Of a stretch of 64,000 nucleotides of DNA, positions 17,645 through 26,074 are shown in pieces. The position numbers and the translations under genes were made by a program. Below the pieces are notes generated by a model, which worked only from the letters and a program-made list of their open reading frames with translations, was not told where the DNA came from and searched no databases. How positions within the stretch are numbered: the stretch's first letter is position 1; every line of letters starts with the position of its first letter. Origin of the DNA: Alkalilimnicola sp. S0819 (GTDB lineage Bacteria > Pseudomonadota > Gammaproteobacteria > Nitrococcales > WHIW01); contig NZ_WHIW01000010.1 of assembly GCF_009295635.1 (NCBI RefSeq), positions 1 through 64,000 of the forward strand, read 5' to 3'.

Positions 17645-18157
17645 ATGTCGACTTCGCGCCTGCTGCGCTCCATGGAGCGCTGGTTCACCGGGCTGATCAA
17701 CGCCCTGCTGGCCGTGCTGGCCTTCGTGGCCATTGCCATCAACGTCGCCAATGCCGTGGGCCGAAGCTTCTTCGGCTCGGCATTGCCCTGGGCCGAGGAG
17801 ACGCTGGCCTACGGGATGATCTGGGCGGTCTTTCTGGGGGCGGCGGTGCTGATGCTCCGCGATGAGCACATCCGCATCGATCTGGCCGCCACCCTGCTGC
17901 CGGAGCGGCTGGCGCGGGGGCTGCGGGCGCTGCTGCTGGTCGCCGGCGGGGTGATCTGCGGCTACGTCGCGCTGCAGTCCTGGGAGGTGGTGGATTCCGC
18001 CTTGCGCAGCGGCCGACGCAGCGTGGTAGTGGGCATGCCCATGAGTCTCGCCCACGGCGCGGTGTTGGTCGGTTTCATTCTGATGGCGGTGCTGGCGGTG
18101 CTGCGCGGGGGGCTGGACCTCTGGCGCGTGCTGCGGAACACCGGGGCGGTGGAGTAG
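17645..18157 (+). CDS. TRAP transporter small permease (DctQ family)
   Basis: A 170-residue inner-membrane protein with four predicted helices, the small permease of the TRAP system whose receptor is at 16564. Typical DctQ motifs are the paired hydrophobic N-terminus, ALPWAEETLAYGMIWAVFLGAA and LRDEHIRIDLAATLLPERL. A hairpin-prone GC stretch lies in the 70 bp after the receptor gene, which may lower expression of the permease relative to the receptor, a common arrangement (inference). Confidence 0.9.
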   Translation: MSTSRLLRSMERWFTGLINALLAVLAFVAIAINVANAVGRSFFGSALPWAEETLAYGMIWAVFLGAAVLMLRDEHIRIDLAATLLPERLARGLRALLLVAGGVICGYVALQSWEVVDSALRSGRRSVVVGMPMSLAHGAVLVGFILMAVLAVLRGGLDLWRVLRNTGAVE

Positions 18158-18161
18158 CGTC

Positions 18162-19424
18162 ATGGCCTGGTTTCTGCTTTTCATTCCCCTGGTACTGGTG
18201 CTGCTGGGCCTGCCGGTGTTCGTCGGGCTGCTGGCCGCCGCCGCCGTGGGTATCGTGGTCATCATGGATGTCCCCGGCATGGCGGTGCATCAGTACCTGT
18301 TCGCCAGCCTGGACAAGAGCGCGCTCTTGGCCATTCCCTTCTTCCTTTTCGCCGGCGAGCTCATGGCCCGCGGCACCCAGGCCCACAAGCTGATGGACTG
18401 GGCCGGTGCGGGCATGGGGCGCCTGCCGGGCAGCACCGGCGTGGCGACGGTCGGTGCCTCCACCTTCTTCGGTGCCATATCCGGTTCCAGCGTGGCCACC
18501 GTGGGCGCCATCGGGCGCATCTCCCACGGGCGCATGCTCGAGGAAGGCTACGATACGCCCTTCGCCCAGGCGCTGATCGCCTCGTCCGCGGCCATCGCTT
18601 CGGTGATACCGCCGTCCATCGCCATGATCCTCTACGGCATCGCCGCCGAGGAGTCGGCGGCGGAACTGTTCATCGCCGGGATCATTCCGGGTTTCGTGCT
18701 GGCGCTGTGCCTGGCCTTGTACATCGCCTGGCGGGCCGGCCGCCGCACCGCGGGCGAAGCCTTCAGCCTGCGCCGGTTGCTGCGGGCCACTCGGCGGGCG
18801 TGGCTGGCGCTGGGCATGCCGGTGGTGGTGCTGGGCGGGATCTATCTGGGCATCCTCTCGCCCACCGAAGCCGCGGGCGCGGCCTGTGCCTACGCCATTC
18901 TGGTGACCCTGTTCGCGGAGCCGAGCCTGCGGCTGGCGGACCTGTGGCAATCCGCCGTGCGCGCCATGCACCTGACCGCCCAGACCCTTGTGATCGTCGC
19001 CGCCAGCGGGGTGTTCGCCTGGATGCTCACGGTCAACGGCATTCCCCAGGCGCTGGCCGGCTGGCTGACCGAGCTGCCGGTGCCTGGCTGGGTGCTGCTC
19101 ATCGCCATCAACCTGCTGCTGCTGGTGGTGGGCTGCTTCATGGACACGGCCTCGGCCATCCTGGTGATGACCCCCTTGCTGCTGCCCATCGCCGTGGCGC
19201 TGGGCGTGGACCCGGTGCACTTCGGGATCATCATGACCCTGAACCTGTCCATAGGGATGTTCACGCCGCCCATCGGCCTGAACATCTTCATCGTCCAGGG
19301 CCTGTTCCGCGGGAACCTACCGGCCCTGTACCGGGCCCTGTTGCCCTTCATCGCGGTCAGCCTGGTGGCCCTGCTGCTGGTGACCTTCATCCCCTCGCTG
19401 TCCCTGTGGCTGGTGGGGCGTTGA
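18162..19424 (+). CDS. TRAP transporter large permease (DctM family)
   Basis: A 420-residue inner-membrane protein with about 12 helices that forms the transport channel with DctQ. Conserved motifs are FFLFAGELMARG, TFFGAISGSSVATVGAIG, ASSAAIASVIPPSIAMILYG and LNLSIGMFTPPIGLNIF. It starts four bases after the dctQ stop, so translational coupling is expected. It completes the DctPQM system inside the 3-hydroxyanthranilate operon and is unrelated in type to the TAXI fused permease at 4717. Confidence 0.93.
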   Translation: MAWFLLFIPLVLVLLGLPVFVGLLAAAAVGIVVIMDVPGMAVHQYLFASLDKSALLAIPFFLFAGELMARGTQAHKLMDWAGAGMGRLPGSTGVATVGASTFFGAISGSSVATVGAIGRISHGRMLEEGYDTPFAQALIASSAAIASVIPPSIAMILYGIAAEESAAELFIAGIIPGFVLALCLALYIAWRAGRRTAGEAFSLRRLLRATRRAWLALGMPVVVLGGIYLGILSPTEAAGAACAYAILVTLFAEPSLRLADLWQSAVRAMHLTAQTLVIVAASGVFAWMLTVNGIPQALAGWLTELPVPGWVLLIAINLLLLVVGCFMDTASAILVMTPLLLPIAVALGVDPVHFGIIMTLNLSIGMFTPPIGLNIFIVQGLFRGNLPALYRALLPFIAVSLVALLLVTFIPSLSLWLVGR

Positions 19425-19448
19425 GCGAAGCTTGGCTGGAGAGCGTTT

Positions 19449-20360
19449 ATGAATGAGCGGAATGCCGGCGCGGCCCTCGCACCGCTGAGCCTGGGCGCCG
19501 CGCAGCTGCGTCAGCTGGTGGATATCCCCTGCGAGCGTTTCGGCCTGCACGACATCTTCCCCGATGCCGCGCCCGAGGACCTGGCGGCGGTGGCGCGGCG
19601 CATCGGCGAGCGCCACGTGGACCTGGAGCAGGGCGCGCTGTGTCTGAGCTTCTACTCCACCGTCGCGCGCATCGCGGGCAAGACCGTCGTGATCGACACC
19701 TGCTGTGGCAACGACAAGGAGCGCCCGGCCCGCCCCGGTTGGCATCGCCGCCAGGGCGACTATCTGGAGCAGCTCGCCGCCCAAGGGGTGCGTCCGGAGG
19801 ACGTGGATCTGGTGATGTGCACCCATCTGCATGCGGACCACGTGGGCTGGAATACCCGGCTGGAGAATGGCCGCTGGGTGCCTACCTTCCCCAATGCACG
19901 TTATGTGTTCGCCAAACGGGAGTACGACTACTGGCTGGACGAGCACCGGGCTGCCGGGCCGGAGGGGAATATCCTCTACGGCTCCTTCCGTGACAGCGTG
20001 CTGCCGGTAATCGATTCAGGGCAGGCGGAGCTGGTGGCCGATGGCCATTCACCGCTGGCCGGTGTGCACCTGGAGATCGCGCCAGGGCACACGCCGGGGG
20101 CGGCGCTCATCCATCTGGAGAGCGAAGGCGCTCGGGCGGTGGTCTGCGGCGATCTGCTCCACCATCCCCTGCAGCTGCTGCGCCCGGAAGTCTCGACCCG
20201 GTTCTGTGTGGACCCGGAAGGCGCCCGGCGTACTCGCCAGCGCGTGCTCGCGGAGCTTGCCGGTACCGAGACCTGGGTGGTGCCGGGGCATTTCCTGCCG
20301 CCGTCCATCGGGCGTATCGAACGTGACGGTGACGCCTACGCCTTTCTAGCCGCCCAGTAG
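19449..20360 (+). CDS. Metallo-beta-lactamase-fold hydrolase
   Basis: A 303-residue MBL-fold protein with the metal motif THLHADHVGW (about 135-145), an AKREYDYW segment and EIAPGHTPGAALIHLES carrying a further His ligand, then CGDLLHHP. It lacks a signal peptide. Relatives hydrolyse lactones, thioesters and cyclic intermediates. Position at the end of the aminomuconate/TRAP operon suggests that it opens a side-product lactone or ester (inference). It ends 15 bp inside the 3' end of the convergent lrgB gene. Confidence 0.82.
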   Translation: MNERNAGAALAPLSLGAAQLRQLVDIPCERFGLHDIFPDAAPEDLAAVARRIGERHVDLEQGALCLSFYSTVARIAGKTVVIDTCCGNDKERPARPGWHRRQGDYLEQLAAQGVRPEDVDLVMCTHLHADHVGWNTRLENGRWVPTFPNARYVFAKREYDYWLDEHRAAGPEGNILYGSFRDSVLPVIDSGQAELVADGHSPLAGVHLEIAPGHTPGAALIHLESEGARAVVCGDLLHHPLQLLRPEVSTRFCVDPEGARRTRQRVLAELAGTETWVVPGHFLPPSIGRIERDGDAYAFLAAQ

Positions 20361-21068
20361 GCCAGCCAGCAGCGGCAGCAGAAAGGCTGTCAACACCCCG
20401 GCAAGCCCCATGCCCAGGCCGGCGAAGGCGCCCGCCAGGGTGCTGATGCCCAGCGCCTGGGCGGTGCCGAAGCCGTGGGCCGCCACCCCCAGGGCCAGCC
20501 CCCGGGCGCGCTCGTCGCGGATGCGCAGCCAACGGAACAGCGGCCCCGCGACCAGCGCGCCGAAAATACCCGTGATCAACACCATGCCCGCGGTCAGCGA
20601 CGGCAGCCCACCCAGCTTCTCGGCGATGCCCATGGCGATGGGGGAGGTGACCGATTTCGGTGCCAGCGAGAGCAGGGTCTGGGGGCTCGCGCGCAGCAGT
20701 GCGGCAATGCCCACGGCGCTGGCGGCGGCCGCGCTCACCCCCGCCAGGCAGGCGGCGAGCAGCGGCCAGAGCAGCGGGCCGATCTGGTGGCGGTTGTCGT
20801 AGAGCGGTACGGCGATGGCCACCGTGGCGGGGCCGAGCAGAAAGTGAATGAACTGGGCGCCGTCGAAGTAGGTATCGTAGTCGGTACCGGTAAGCGAGAG
20901 TACGCCGATCAGCACCGCCATGGACAGCAGCACCGGGTGCAGCAGGGGAAAGCCCCGCCCCAGGCGCTGCAGCCAGCCCGCGGCGAGAAAGACCGCCACT
21001 GTGAGGGTGAGCCACAGCAGTGGCTGGGCGGCCAGATACACCCAGATGCGGCCAAGCTCATTGCTCAT
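20346..21068 (-). CDS. LrgB/CidB-family membrane protein
   Basis: A 240-residue inner-membrane protein of the LrgB family, with motifs LGPATVAIAVPLYDNR, SLAPKSVTSPIAMGIAEKLGG and GVAAHGFGTAQALGIS. LrgAB/CidAB proteins were described as holin/antiholin-like modulators of murein hydrolase export, and several act in transport of pyruvate or related small acids. Placed between two catabolic operons whose products include pyruvate, a metabolite-transport role is attractive but unproven. It overlaps the upstream lrgA gene by 11 bp and the convergent MBL gene by 15 bp. Confidence 0.88.
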   Translation of the reverse strand: MSNELGRIWVYLAAQPLLWLTLTVAVFLAAGWLQRLGRGFPLLHPVLLSMAVLIGVLSLTGTDYDTYFDGAQFIHFLLGPATVAIAVPLYDNRHQIGPLLWPLLAACLAGVSAAAASAVGIAALLRASPQTLLSLAPKSVTSPIAMGIAEKLGGLPSLTAGMVLITGIFGALVAGPLFRWLRIRDERARGLALGVAAHGFGTAQALGISTLAGAFAGLGMGLAGVLTAFLLPLLAGLLGG

Positions 21069-21408
21069 GGCGCGCTCCGCGGGTGAGCCACGACAGCACA
21101 GCCGCCGTCACCAGCAGGGCGAGCACGGTGCTGCCGATGATGGCCGCGGCAATGGCCCAGCCATCCGCCGCCAGGCGGCTGCCGTGCACCACCAGGCCCA
21201 CTCCGGCCGGCACGAACAGCAGCGGCAGGTAGCGTAGCAGGTTCTCGGCCACCACGCGCACCCCCGCCGGCACGCGGCCATGGAGCAGCAGCGCGATCAG
21301 CAGAATCACCATACCCAGTACCGGCCCGGGCACCGGGAGCTGCAGCAGCTGGGAGAGCAGCTCACCGGCGAGCTGGCAGGCGAGAATGAGGGTCAGACCG
21401 AGCAGCAT
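21058..21408 (-). CDS. LrgA/CidA-family membrane protein
   Basis: A 116-residue protein with four predicted helices; the segment LPVPGPVLGMVILLIALL is characteristic of LrgA/CidA, holin-like proteins that partner LrgB. The stop overlaps the lrgB start by 11 bp, so the two are translated together. The pair lies 30 bp downstream of the LysR gene on the same strand and may be read through from it. In regulator-lrgAB operons of other bacteria the regulator responds to acetate or pyruvate status; whether that holds here is unknown. Confidence 0.85.
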   Translation of the reverse strand: MLLGLTLILACQLAGELLSQLLQLPVPGPVLGMVILLIALLLHGRVPAGVRVVAENLLRYLPLLFVPAGVGLVVHGSRLAADGWAIAAAIIGSTVLALLVTAAVLSWLTRGARHEQ

Positions 21409-21438
21409 GGCCCGTCTCCGCCACCCAAGGGCTGCGTG

Positions 21439-22428
21439 CTATTCACCCTGGCGGCCTCGCTCCCGTGCCACCGCCGCCAGCGCCTCGCTCAGGGCGCGTA
21501 CCGCCGGTGCGCTGTCGCGCCCTTCGGCGCGGCTCACCCCGACCTCGCCAAAGGGCTCCGTGAAGCGCACCGGCAGCCGGCTGAGCTCGCCGCGGGCAGC
21601 GTAGTGTTCCGCCACCGCCCGAGGCAGCACCCCCACCGCATCGCTGCCCCGCAGCAGGCTCAGATTGGTGAGTATGGACAGGGATTCGATCACCCGGCGC
21701 GGCAGCCCCAGGCCCGCTTCGCGGAACATGCGCTCCAGCGCCTCGTGCACCGGGGACTGGCTGATGGGGAGTATCCAGGGGTAGTCGGCCAGCGCGGCAA
21801 GGCCCAGCGACGCGCTGGTGCTGGCCGGATGCCCGGGGCGGGCGACAGCCTCCAGCGCCTCGGTATAAAGCGGCTGATGGCGCACGCCGGCGTAGACTTT
21901 CTGCGGGATGCGCCCCACCACCAGATCCAGCTCCCCGGTGACCAGACCGGGTATGAGCTGGTCGTTGGTGCCCTCACGCAGGGTAATGCGGATATCGGGG
22001 GCGTGGCGCTGCAGCCGAAGGATGGCGCTGGGCAGCAGCCAGGCCGCGGCCGAGATGGATGTGCCCACCACCACATGGCCGCCGGTCGCGCCCTTCAGTG
22101 CGTTGATGTCATCGCCCAGCCGGCGCAGCTGGGAGAGGATGGATTTGACGCGGCGGCGCAGCGCTTCCCCGAAGACGGTGGGTTTGACGCCCCGGTTGCT
22201 GCGCTCCAGCAAGGGGGCGCCCAGGGTCCGCTCCAGATTGTGGATGGTCTTGCTGATGGCCGGCTGGGTGAGGTTCAGCACCTCCGCCGCCTCCACCAGC
22301 GAGCTGGTGTCCAGCACCGTGTCCAGCACCACCAATTGGCGCAGCTTCAGGTGGCGGCGCAACAGCTCCTCGTCCAGTTCCCGCGGGGCCTCCCCCTCGC
22401 CCCCCGCCGGCCGGTCCGTTGCGTCCAA
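21439..22428 (-). CDS. LysR-family transcriptional regulator
   Basis: A LysR regulator of up to 329 residues. The N-terminal helix-turn-helix is in LRQLVVLDTVLDTSSLVEAAEVLNLTQPAISKTIHNLERTLG, followed by the linker helix and a periplasmic-binding-like effector domain. It resembles the GbpR/PcaQ branch that senses aromatic or sugar acids. The start is uncertain: TTG at 22428 begins just after the GntR stop, whereas TTG at 22362, preceded by GAGGAG, gives the usual LysR N-terminus (MRRHLKLRQL). It is arranged head to tail with the GntR gene, so the two regulators are probably co-transcribed and control the flanking catabolic operons. Confidence 0.87.
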   Translation of the reverse strand: MDATDRPAGGEGEAPRELDEELLRRHLKLRQLVVLDTVLDTSSLVEAAEVLNLTQPAISKTIHNLERTLGAPLLERSNRGVKPTVFGEALRRRVKSILSQLRRLGDDINALKGATGGHVVVGTSISAAAWLLPSAILRLQRHAPDIRITLREGTNDQLIPGLVTGELDLVVGRIPQKVYAGVRHQPLYTEALEAVARPGHPASTSASLGLAALADYPWILPISQSPVHEALERMFREAGLGLPRRVIESLSILTNLSLLRGSDAVGVLPRAVAEHYAARGELSRLPVRFTEPFGEVGVSRAEGRDSAPAVRALSEALAAVARERGRQGE

Positions 22429-22429
22429 G

Positions 22430-23158
22430 TCAGTCTTCCGCGGTGCTGCGCGTCCGGCGTGGCTTGCGCTTGGCGCCTTCCTGATCGCGCAGGATCTCCA
22501 CCACCGTGCTCTCGGTGCGGCCGATGTGAGCCATCAGCACTTCGGTGGCGCGCTCCTCGTCGCGGTTGATCGCCGCATCGCGCAGGGCCTCGTGCTCTTC
22601 GGCCACATGGCGGTGGGAGCTGTTGTGAATGCTCAGGTAGCGGTAACGGCGGTGCTGATCGTGGAGGATGCCGCGCAGGCGCTGCATCCAGCGTGAATCG
22701 CAGCCCGCCACCAGCGCCTGATGAAAGGCCTGGTTGCGCTTTTCCCACTCGCCGAAATCGGCGCTGGGGTCGCCCTCCCGTTCCAGCTTGCTCAGCTGAT
22801 GGAAGCTCGCCACCACATTGGCCTCCCAAGCGTCATCGCCTTTGCGCAGGCTCTGGCGTAGCGCTTCGGCCTCGATCATGGCCCGGGTGCGGGTCACGTC
22901 GTGCAGATCTTCCAGCGAGATGGGGGGTACGCGAAAGCCCCGCTGGCCGATAGCCACCACCAGGCCCTCGCCCACCAGTCGGTGGAGGGCCTCGCGGATG
23001 GGGCTGGCGCCAATCTCGTAACTATCGGAGAGCTGGCGCACGGCCAGCCGAGTGCCCGGAGCCAAGCGCCCGTGCACGATGTCGTTCTTCAAACGTCGAT
23101 AGGCCTGATCTGACAGGGTGCCCTGCAGTTCCGGCACTTCTTTTTCATTTCTGGCCAC
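22430..23158 (-). CDS. GntR-family regulator (FCD subfamily)
   Basis: A 242-residue regulator with an N-terminal winged helix (YRRLKNDIVHGRLAPGTRLAVRQLSDSYEIGASPIREALHRLVGEGLV) and an all-helical FCD effector domain, where D and H residues usually bind a metal and an organic acid. Start is GTG at 23158 with GGAGG four bases upstream. It is divergent from the meta-pathway lower operon and separated by 168 bp that carry a perfect palindrome at 23239-23248, its likely operator. Repression relieved by a pathway acid is expected. Confidence 0.9.
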   Translation of the reverse strand: MARNEKEVPELQGTLSDQAYRRLKNDIVHGRLAPGTRLAVRQLSDSYEIGASPIREALHRLVGEGLVVAIGQRGFRVPPISLEDLHDVTRTRAMIEAEALRQSLRKGDDAWEANVVASFHQLSKLEREGDPSADFGEWEKRNQAFHQALVAGCDSRWMQRLRGILHDQHRRYRYLSIHNSSHRHVAEEHEALRDAAINRDEERATEVLMAHIGRTESTVVEILRDQEGAKRKPRRTRSTAED

Positions 23159-23221
23159 GGTGCCTCCGTCAGTCTCGCCCGCGCAGTATAACAACATAAA
23201 GTGTCGAGCATCTTTCGAGTG

Positions 23222-23248
23222 TTGACAGCGAGATCCTAAGTGTACACT
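23222..23248 (+). promoter_or_regulatory. Promoter and GntR-type operator of the lower meta operon
   Basis: TTGACA (23222-23227) is a consensus -35, and TACACT at 23243-23248 is a plausible -10 (15 base spacer). The -10 lies within the perfect palindrome AGTGTACACT (23239-23248). The GntR/FCD protein encoded divergently at 22430-23158 would occlude RNA polymerase here. AGTGT half-sites also occur just upstream, at about 23200 and 23218. Confidence 0.6.
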
Positions 23249-23326
23249 ATTGGCGAAAATATCGAGATTTTGAAGTTTGCTCGTCAGGATATACGCTTCA
23301 ATAAACGGTCTCGGGAGGAGTCCAGT

Positions 23327-23749
23327 ATGCAGATTACCGTGTCCGCAAGCGGCTTGGATTGGCGCGCCGCCCAGCAGGCAGTGGGTGCCGCGCTGCGCGA
23401 AGCCGAGAAGCTCGGCGTGCGCATGAACGTGGCCGTGGTGGACCGTGCCGGCACGCCCATGGCCTTCGGGCGCATGCATGGTGCGCCGCTGCACTCCATC
23501 GGCATCGCCGAGGACAAGGCGTACACGGCGGCAAGCTTCGGCTTTTCCACCGCGGACTGGGATCGGGTCGTGGCGGGCAACGAGAACCTCAAGGCGGGGC
23601 TGGGTAGCCGGCCGCGCCTGGTGATGTTCGGTGGTGGGCTGCCGCTGATCGTCGATGGTGAGTGCGTGGGCGGCATCGGCTGCTCGGGCGGTTCGGAGGA
23701 ACAGGATCAATTGTGCGCCCGGGCGGGGCTTGCCGCGCTGGGGCTGTAA
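23327..23749 (+). CDS. HbpS/GlcG-family (DUF336) protein
   Basis: A 140-residue protein of the GlcG/HbpS family. Visible family traits are VAVVDRAGTPMAFGRMHGAPLHSIGIAEDKAYTAASFG and GGLPLIVDGECVGGIGCSGG. Members bind haem or act as small accessory proteins in catabolic operons; the biochemical role is generally not settled. It heads the lower meta-cleavage operon, 24 bp before the aldehyde dehydrogenase, with a strong GGGAGGAG site, so it is made in step with the pathway enzymes. A chaperone or redox-sensing role for the pathway is only a guess. Confidence 0.82.
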   Translation: MQITVSASGLDWRAAQQAVGAALREAEKLGVRMNVAVVDRAGTPMAFGRMHGAPLHSIGIAEDKAYTAASFGFSTADWDRVVAGNENLKAGLGSRPRLVMFGGGLPLIVDGECVGGIGCSGGSEEQDQLCARAGLAALGL

Positions 23750-23773
23750 AGACAGCACTGAGGAGTGAATCCC

Positions 23774-25234
23774 ATGAAAGAAGTGAAGCATTTCATCAAC
23801 GGTGAATATGTCGGCTCCAAGAGCGGCAAGCAGTTCGACAACGTCAACCCGGCCAATGGCCAGGTGTTCGGCAAGGTGCACGAAGCCGGTCGGGACGAGG
23901 TGAACGCCGCCGTCGCCGCCGCCCGCGAAGCGCTGCACGGCGAGTGGGGCCGCATGTCCGTGGAGAAGCGCCTGTCGCTGGTGAAGAAGGTCGCCGAGCG
24001 CATCAATGAGCGTTTTGACGAGTTCCTGGAAGCCGAGTGCCTGGATACCGGCAAGCCCGCCTCTCTCGCCTCCCATGTGGACATCCCCCGCGGTGCGGCC
24101 AACTTCGGCTTCTTTGCCGATCACGTGAAGAATTTTCCCACCGAGAGCTTCTTCACCGACACGCCGGACGGCGCCGGTGCGGTCAACTACGGCGTGCGCA
24201 AGCCCCGCGGCGTGCTCGCCGTGATCGCCCCCTGGAACCTGCCGCTGCTGCTGATGACCTGGAAGGTCGGGCCGGCGCTGGCCTGCGGCAACACGGTGGT
24301 GGTCAAGCCCTCCGAGATCACGCCCACCACCGCCGCGCTGCTGGGTGAGGTGATGAACGAAGTGGGCATTCCCAAGGGCGTCTACAACGTGGTGCATGGT
24401 TTCGGTCCGGATTCCGCCGGCGCCTATCTCACCGAGCATCCGGACGTGGACGGCATCACCTTCACCGGCGAGAGCCGCACGGGGGAGGTGATCATGCGTG
24501 CCGCCGCCAAGGGCGTGCGCCCCGTGTCCCTGGAGCTGGGTGGCAAGAACCCGTCCCTGGTGTTCAACGATGCGGATATGGACGCGGCCATCGACGGCCA
24601 CCTGCGCTCGATCTTCATCAACTGCGGCCAGGTCTGCTTCAACACCGAGCGCGTTTACGTGCAGCGTGACATCCACGACGAGTTCGTCGCCCGCCTGAAA
24701 GCGGCCGTGGAACAGTTCAGGCCCGGTGCCTGGAATGACGACAGCTGCAACCTGGGCCCGCTGGTGAGCGAGGAACACCAGCAGAAGGTGCTGTCCTACT
24801 TCAAGAAGGCCGAGGAGGCGGGCGCCACGGTGGTCACCGGCGGCGGTGTGCCCGAGATGCCCGAAGAGCTCCAGGGCGGTTTCTGGGTGCAGCCGACGAT
24901 CTGGACCGGTCTGAAGGAAACCGATGCCCCCGCCTGCGAAGAGGTGTTCGGCCCCTGCGTGCACATCGCCCCCTTCGACACGGAAGAGGAAGCGGTGGCG
25001 CTGGCCAACAACACCCGCTATGGCCTGGGTGCCTCGGTGTGGACCAGGGACGTCTCGCGTGCCCACCGCATGGGCCAGGTGCTGGATGTGGGTATGCTGT
25101 GGGTGAACAGCTGGTTCCTGCGGGATCTGCGCACCTCCTTCGGCGGTAACGGCGCCTCAGGCGTTGGTCGCGAAGGCGGCGTGCACGGCCTGGAGTTCTA
25201 CAGCGAACTGCGCAACGTCTGCATCAAGCTCTAA
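23774..25234 (+). CDS. dmpC: 2-hydroxymuconic / 2-aminomuconic semialdehyde dehydrogenase
   Basis: A 486-residue NAD-dependent aldehyde dehydrogenase oxidising 2-hydroxymuconic semialdehyde to 4-oxalocrotonate (enol form). The same family oxidises 2-aminomuconic semialdehyde to 2-aminomuconate. The catalytic Cys is in NCGQVCFNTERVYV, the general-base Glu in LELGGKNP, and the coenzyme loop is FTGESRTGE. Start at 23774 after GAGGAG; GTG at 23765 is possible. It is the only such dehydrogenase in the window, so it probably serves both the catechol and the 3-hydroxyanthranilate branches. Sequence alone does not settle its preference. Confidence 0.93.
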   Translation: MKEVKHFINGEYVGSKSGKQFDNVNPANGQVFGKVHEAGRDEVNAAVAAAREALHGEWGRMSVEKRLSLVKKVAERINERFDEFLEAECLDTGKPASLASHVDIPRGAANFGFFADHVKNFPTESFFTDTPDGAGAVNYGVRKPRGVLAVIAPWNLPLLLMTWKVGPALACGNTVVVKPSEITPTTAALLGEVMNEVGIPKGVYNVVHGFGPDSAGAYLTEHPDVDGITFTGESRTGEVIMRAAAKGVRPVSLELGGKNPSLVFNDADMDAAIDGHLRSIFINCGQVCFNTERVYVQRDIHDEFVARLKAAVEQFRPGAWNDDSCNLGPLVSEEHQQKVLSYFKKAEEAGATVVTGGGVPEMPEELQGGFWVQPTIWTGLKETDAPACEEVFGPCVHIAPFDTEEEAVALANNTRYGLGASVWTRDVSRAHRMGQVLDVGMLWVNSWFLRDLRTSFGGNGASGVGREGGVHGLEFYSELRNVCIKL

Positions 25235-25243
25235 GGAAGGCAC

Positions 25244-26029
25244 ATGGACAAGCAGAAGATCCAACACTACGGCGATGAACTGTTCGAGGCGCTGCGCGGC
25301 CGCAAGGCCGTGGCGCCCATCACCGAGCGGGAGTCCGATTTCAGCATCGAAGACGCTTACCACATCTCCACCCGGCTGCTGGAGCGCCGGGTGGCCGAGG
25401 GCGAGCGTGTCATCGGCAAGAAGATCGGCGTGACCAGCAAGGCGGTTCAGCGCATGCTCAATGTGCACCAGCCGGACTTCGGTTATCTGACCGATCGCAT
25501 GCTGCATGCCAACGGCGATGCGCTGCCGGCCTCCACCGAGATGATCGCGCCACGGGCCGAAGGCGAGATCGCCTTCATCCTCAAGCGTGACCTGATTGGC
25601 CCGGGCGTCACCAACGCCCAGGTGCTGGCCGCCACCGAGTGCGTGATGCCCTGTTTCGAGATCGTCGATTCCCGTATCAAGGACTGGAAGATCAAGATCG
25701 AGGACACGATCGCCGACAACGCATCCTGTGGCGTGTTCGTGCTGGGCGACACGGCGCTCACCCCGCGTCAGTTCGACCTGGTCAGCTGCGGCATGGTGAT
25801 GCAGAAGAACGGTGAGGTTGTCGCCACCGGTGCCGGCGCCGCGGCCCTGGGCTCGCCGGTGAACTGTGTCACCTGGCTGGCCAACACCCTGGGTGAATTC
25901 GGCATTCCGCTGAAAGCCGGCGAGATCATTCTCTCCGGCTCCTTGGTGCCGCTGCTGCCGGTGGCCCCCGGCGACCACGTGCACGTGAGTATCGGCGGCC
26001 TGGGTACCGCCTCGGTGCGTTTTGCCTAA
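25244..26029 (+). CDS. dmpE: 2-hydroxypenta-2,4-dienoate (2-keto-4-pentenoate) hydratase
   Basis: A 261-residue hydratase adding water to 2-hydroxypenta-2,4-dienoate to give 4-hydroxy-2-oxovalerate. The sequence follows DmpE closely: AYHISTRLLERRVAEGERVIGKKIGVTSKAVQ, RAEGEIAFILKRDL (metal-binding acidic residues) and ADNASCGVFVLGD. It is distinguished from the related decarboxylase DmpH (28199) by the Cys-containing ADNASCG segment and the LNVHQPDFGYLTDRM region. It lies 9 bp after dmpC in the same operon. Substrate comes both from DmpD hydrolysis and DmpH decarboxylation. Confidence 0.95.
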   Translation: MDKQKIQHYGDELFEALRGRKAVAPITERESDFSIEDAYHISTRLLERRVAEGERVIGKKIGVTSKAVQRMLNVHQPDFGYLTDRMLHANGDALPASTEMIAPRAEGEIAFILKRDLIGPGVTNAQVLAATECVMPCFEIVDSRIKDWKIKIEDTIADNASCGVFVLGDTALTPRQFDLVSCGMVMQKNGEVVATGAGAAALGSPVNCVTWLANTLGEFGIPLKAGEIILSGSLVPLLPVAPGDHVHVSIGGLGTASVRFA

Positions 26030-26074
26030 ACTGACAGCAAACGTAAGCCCCAAAGGGATACGGAGGATTCAACG

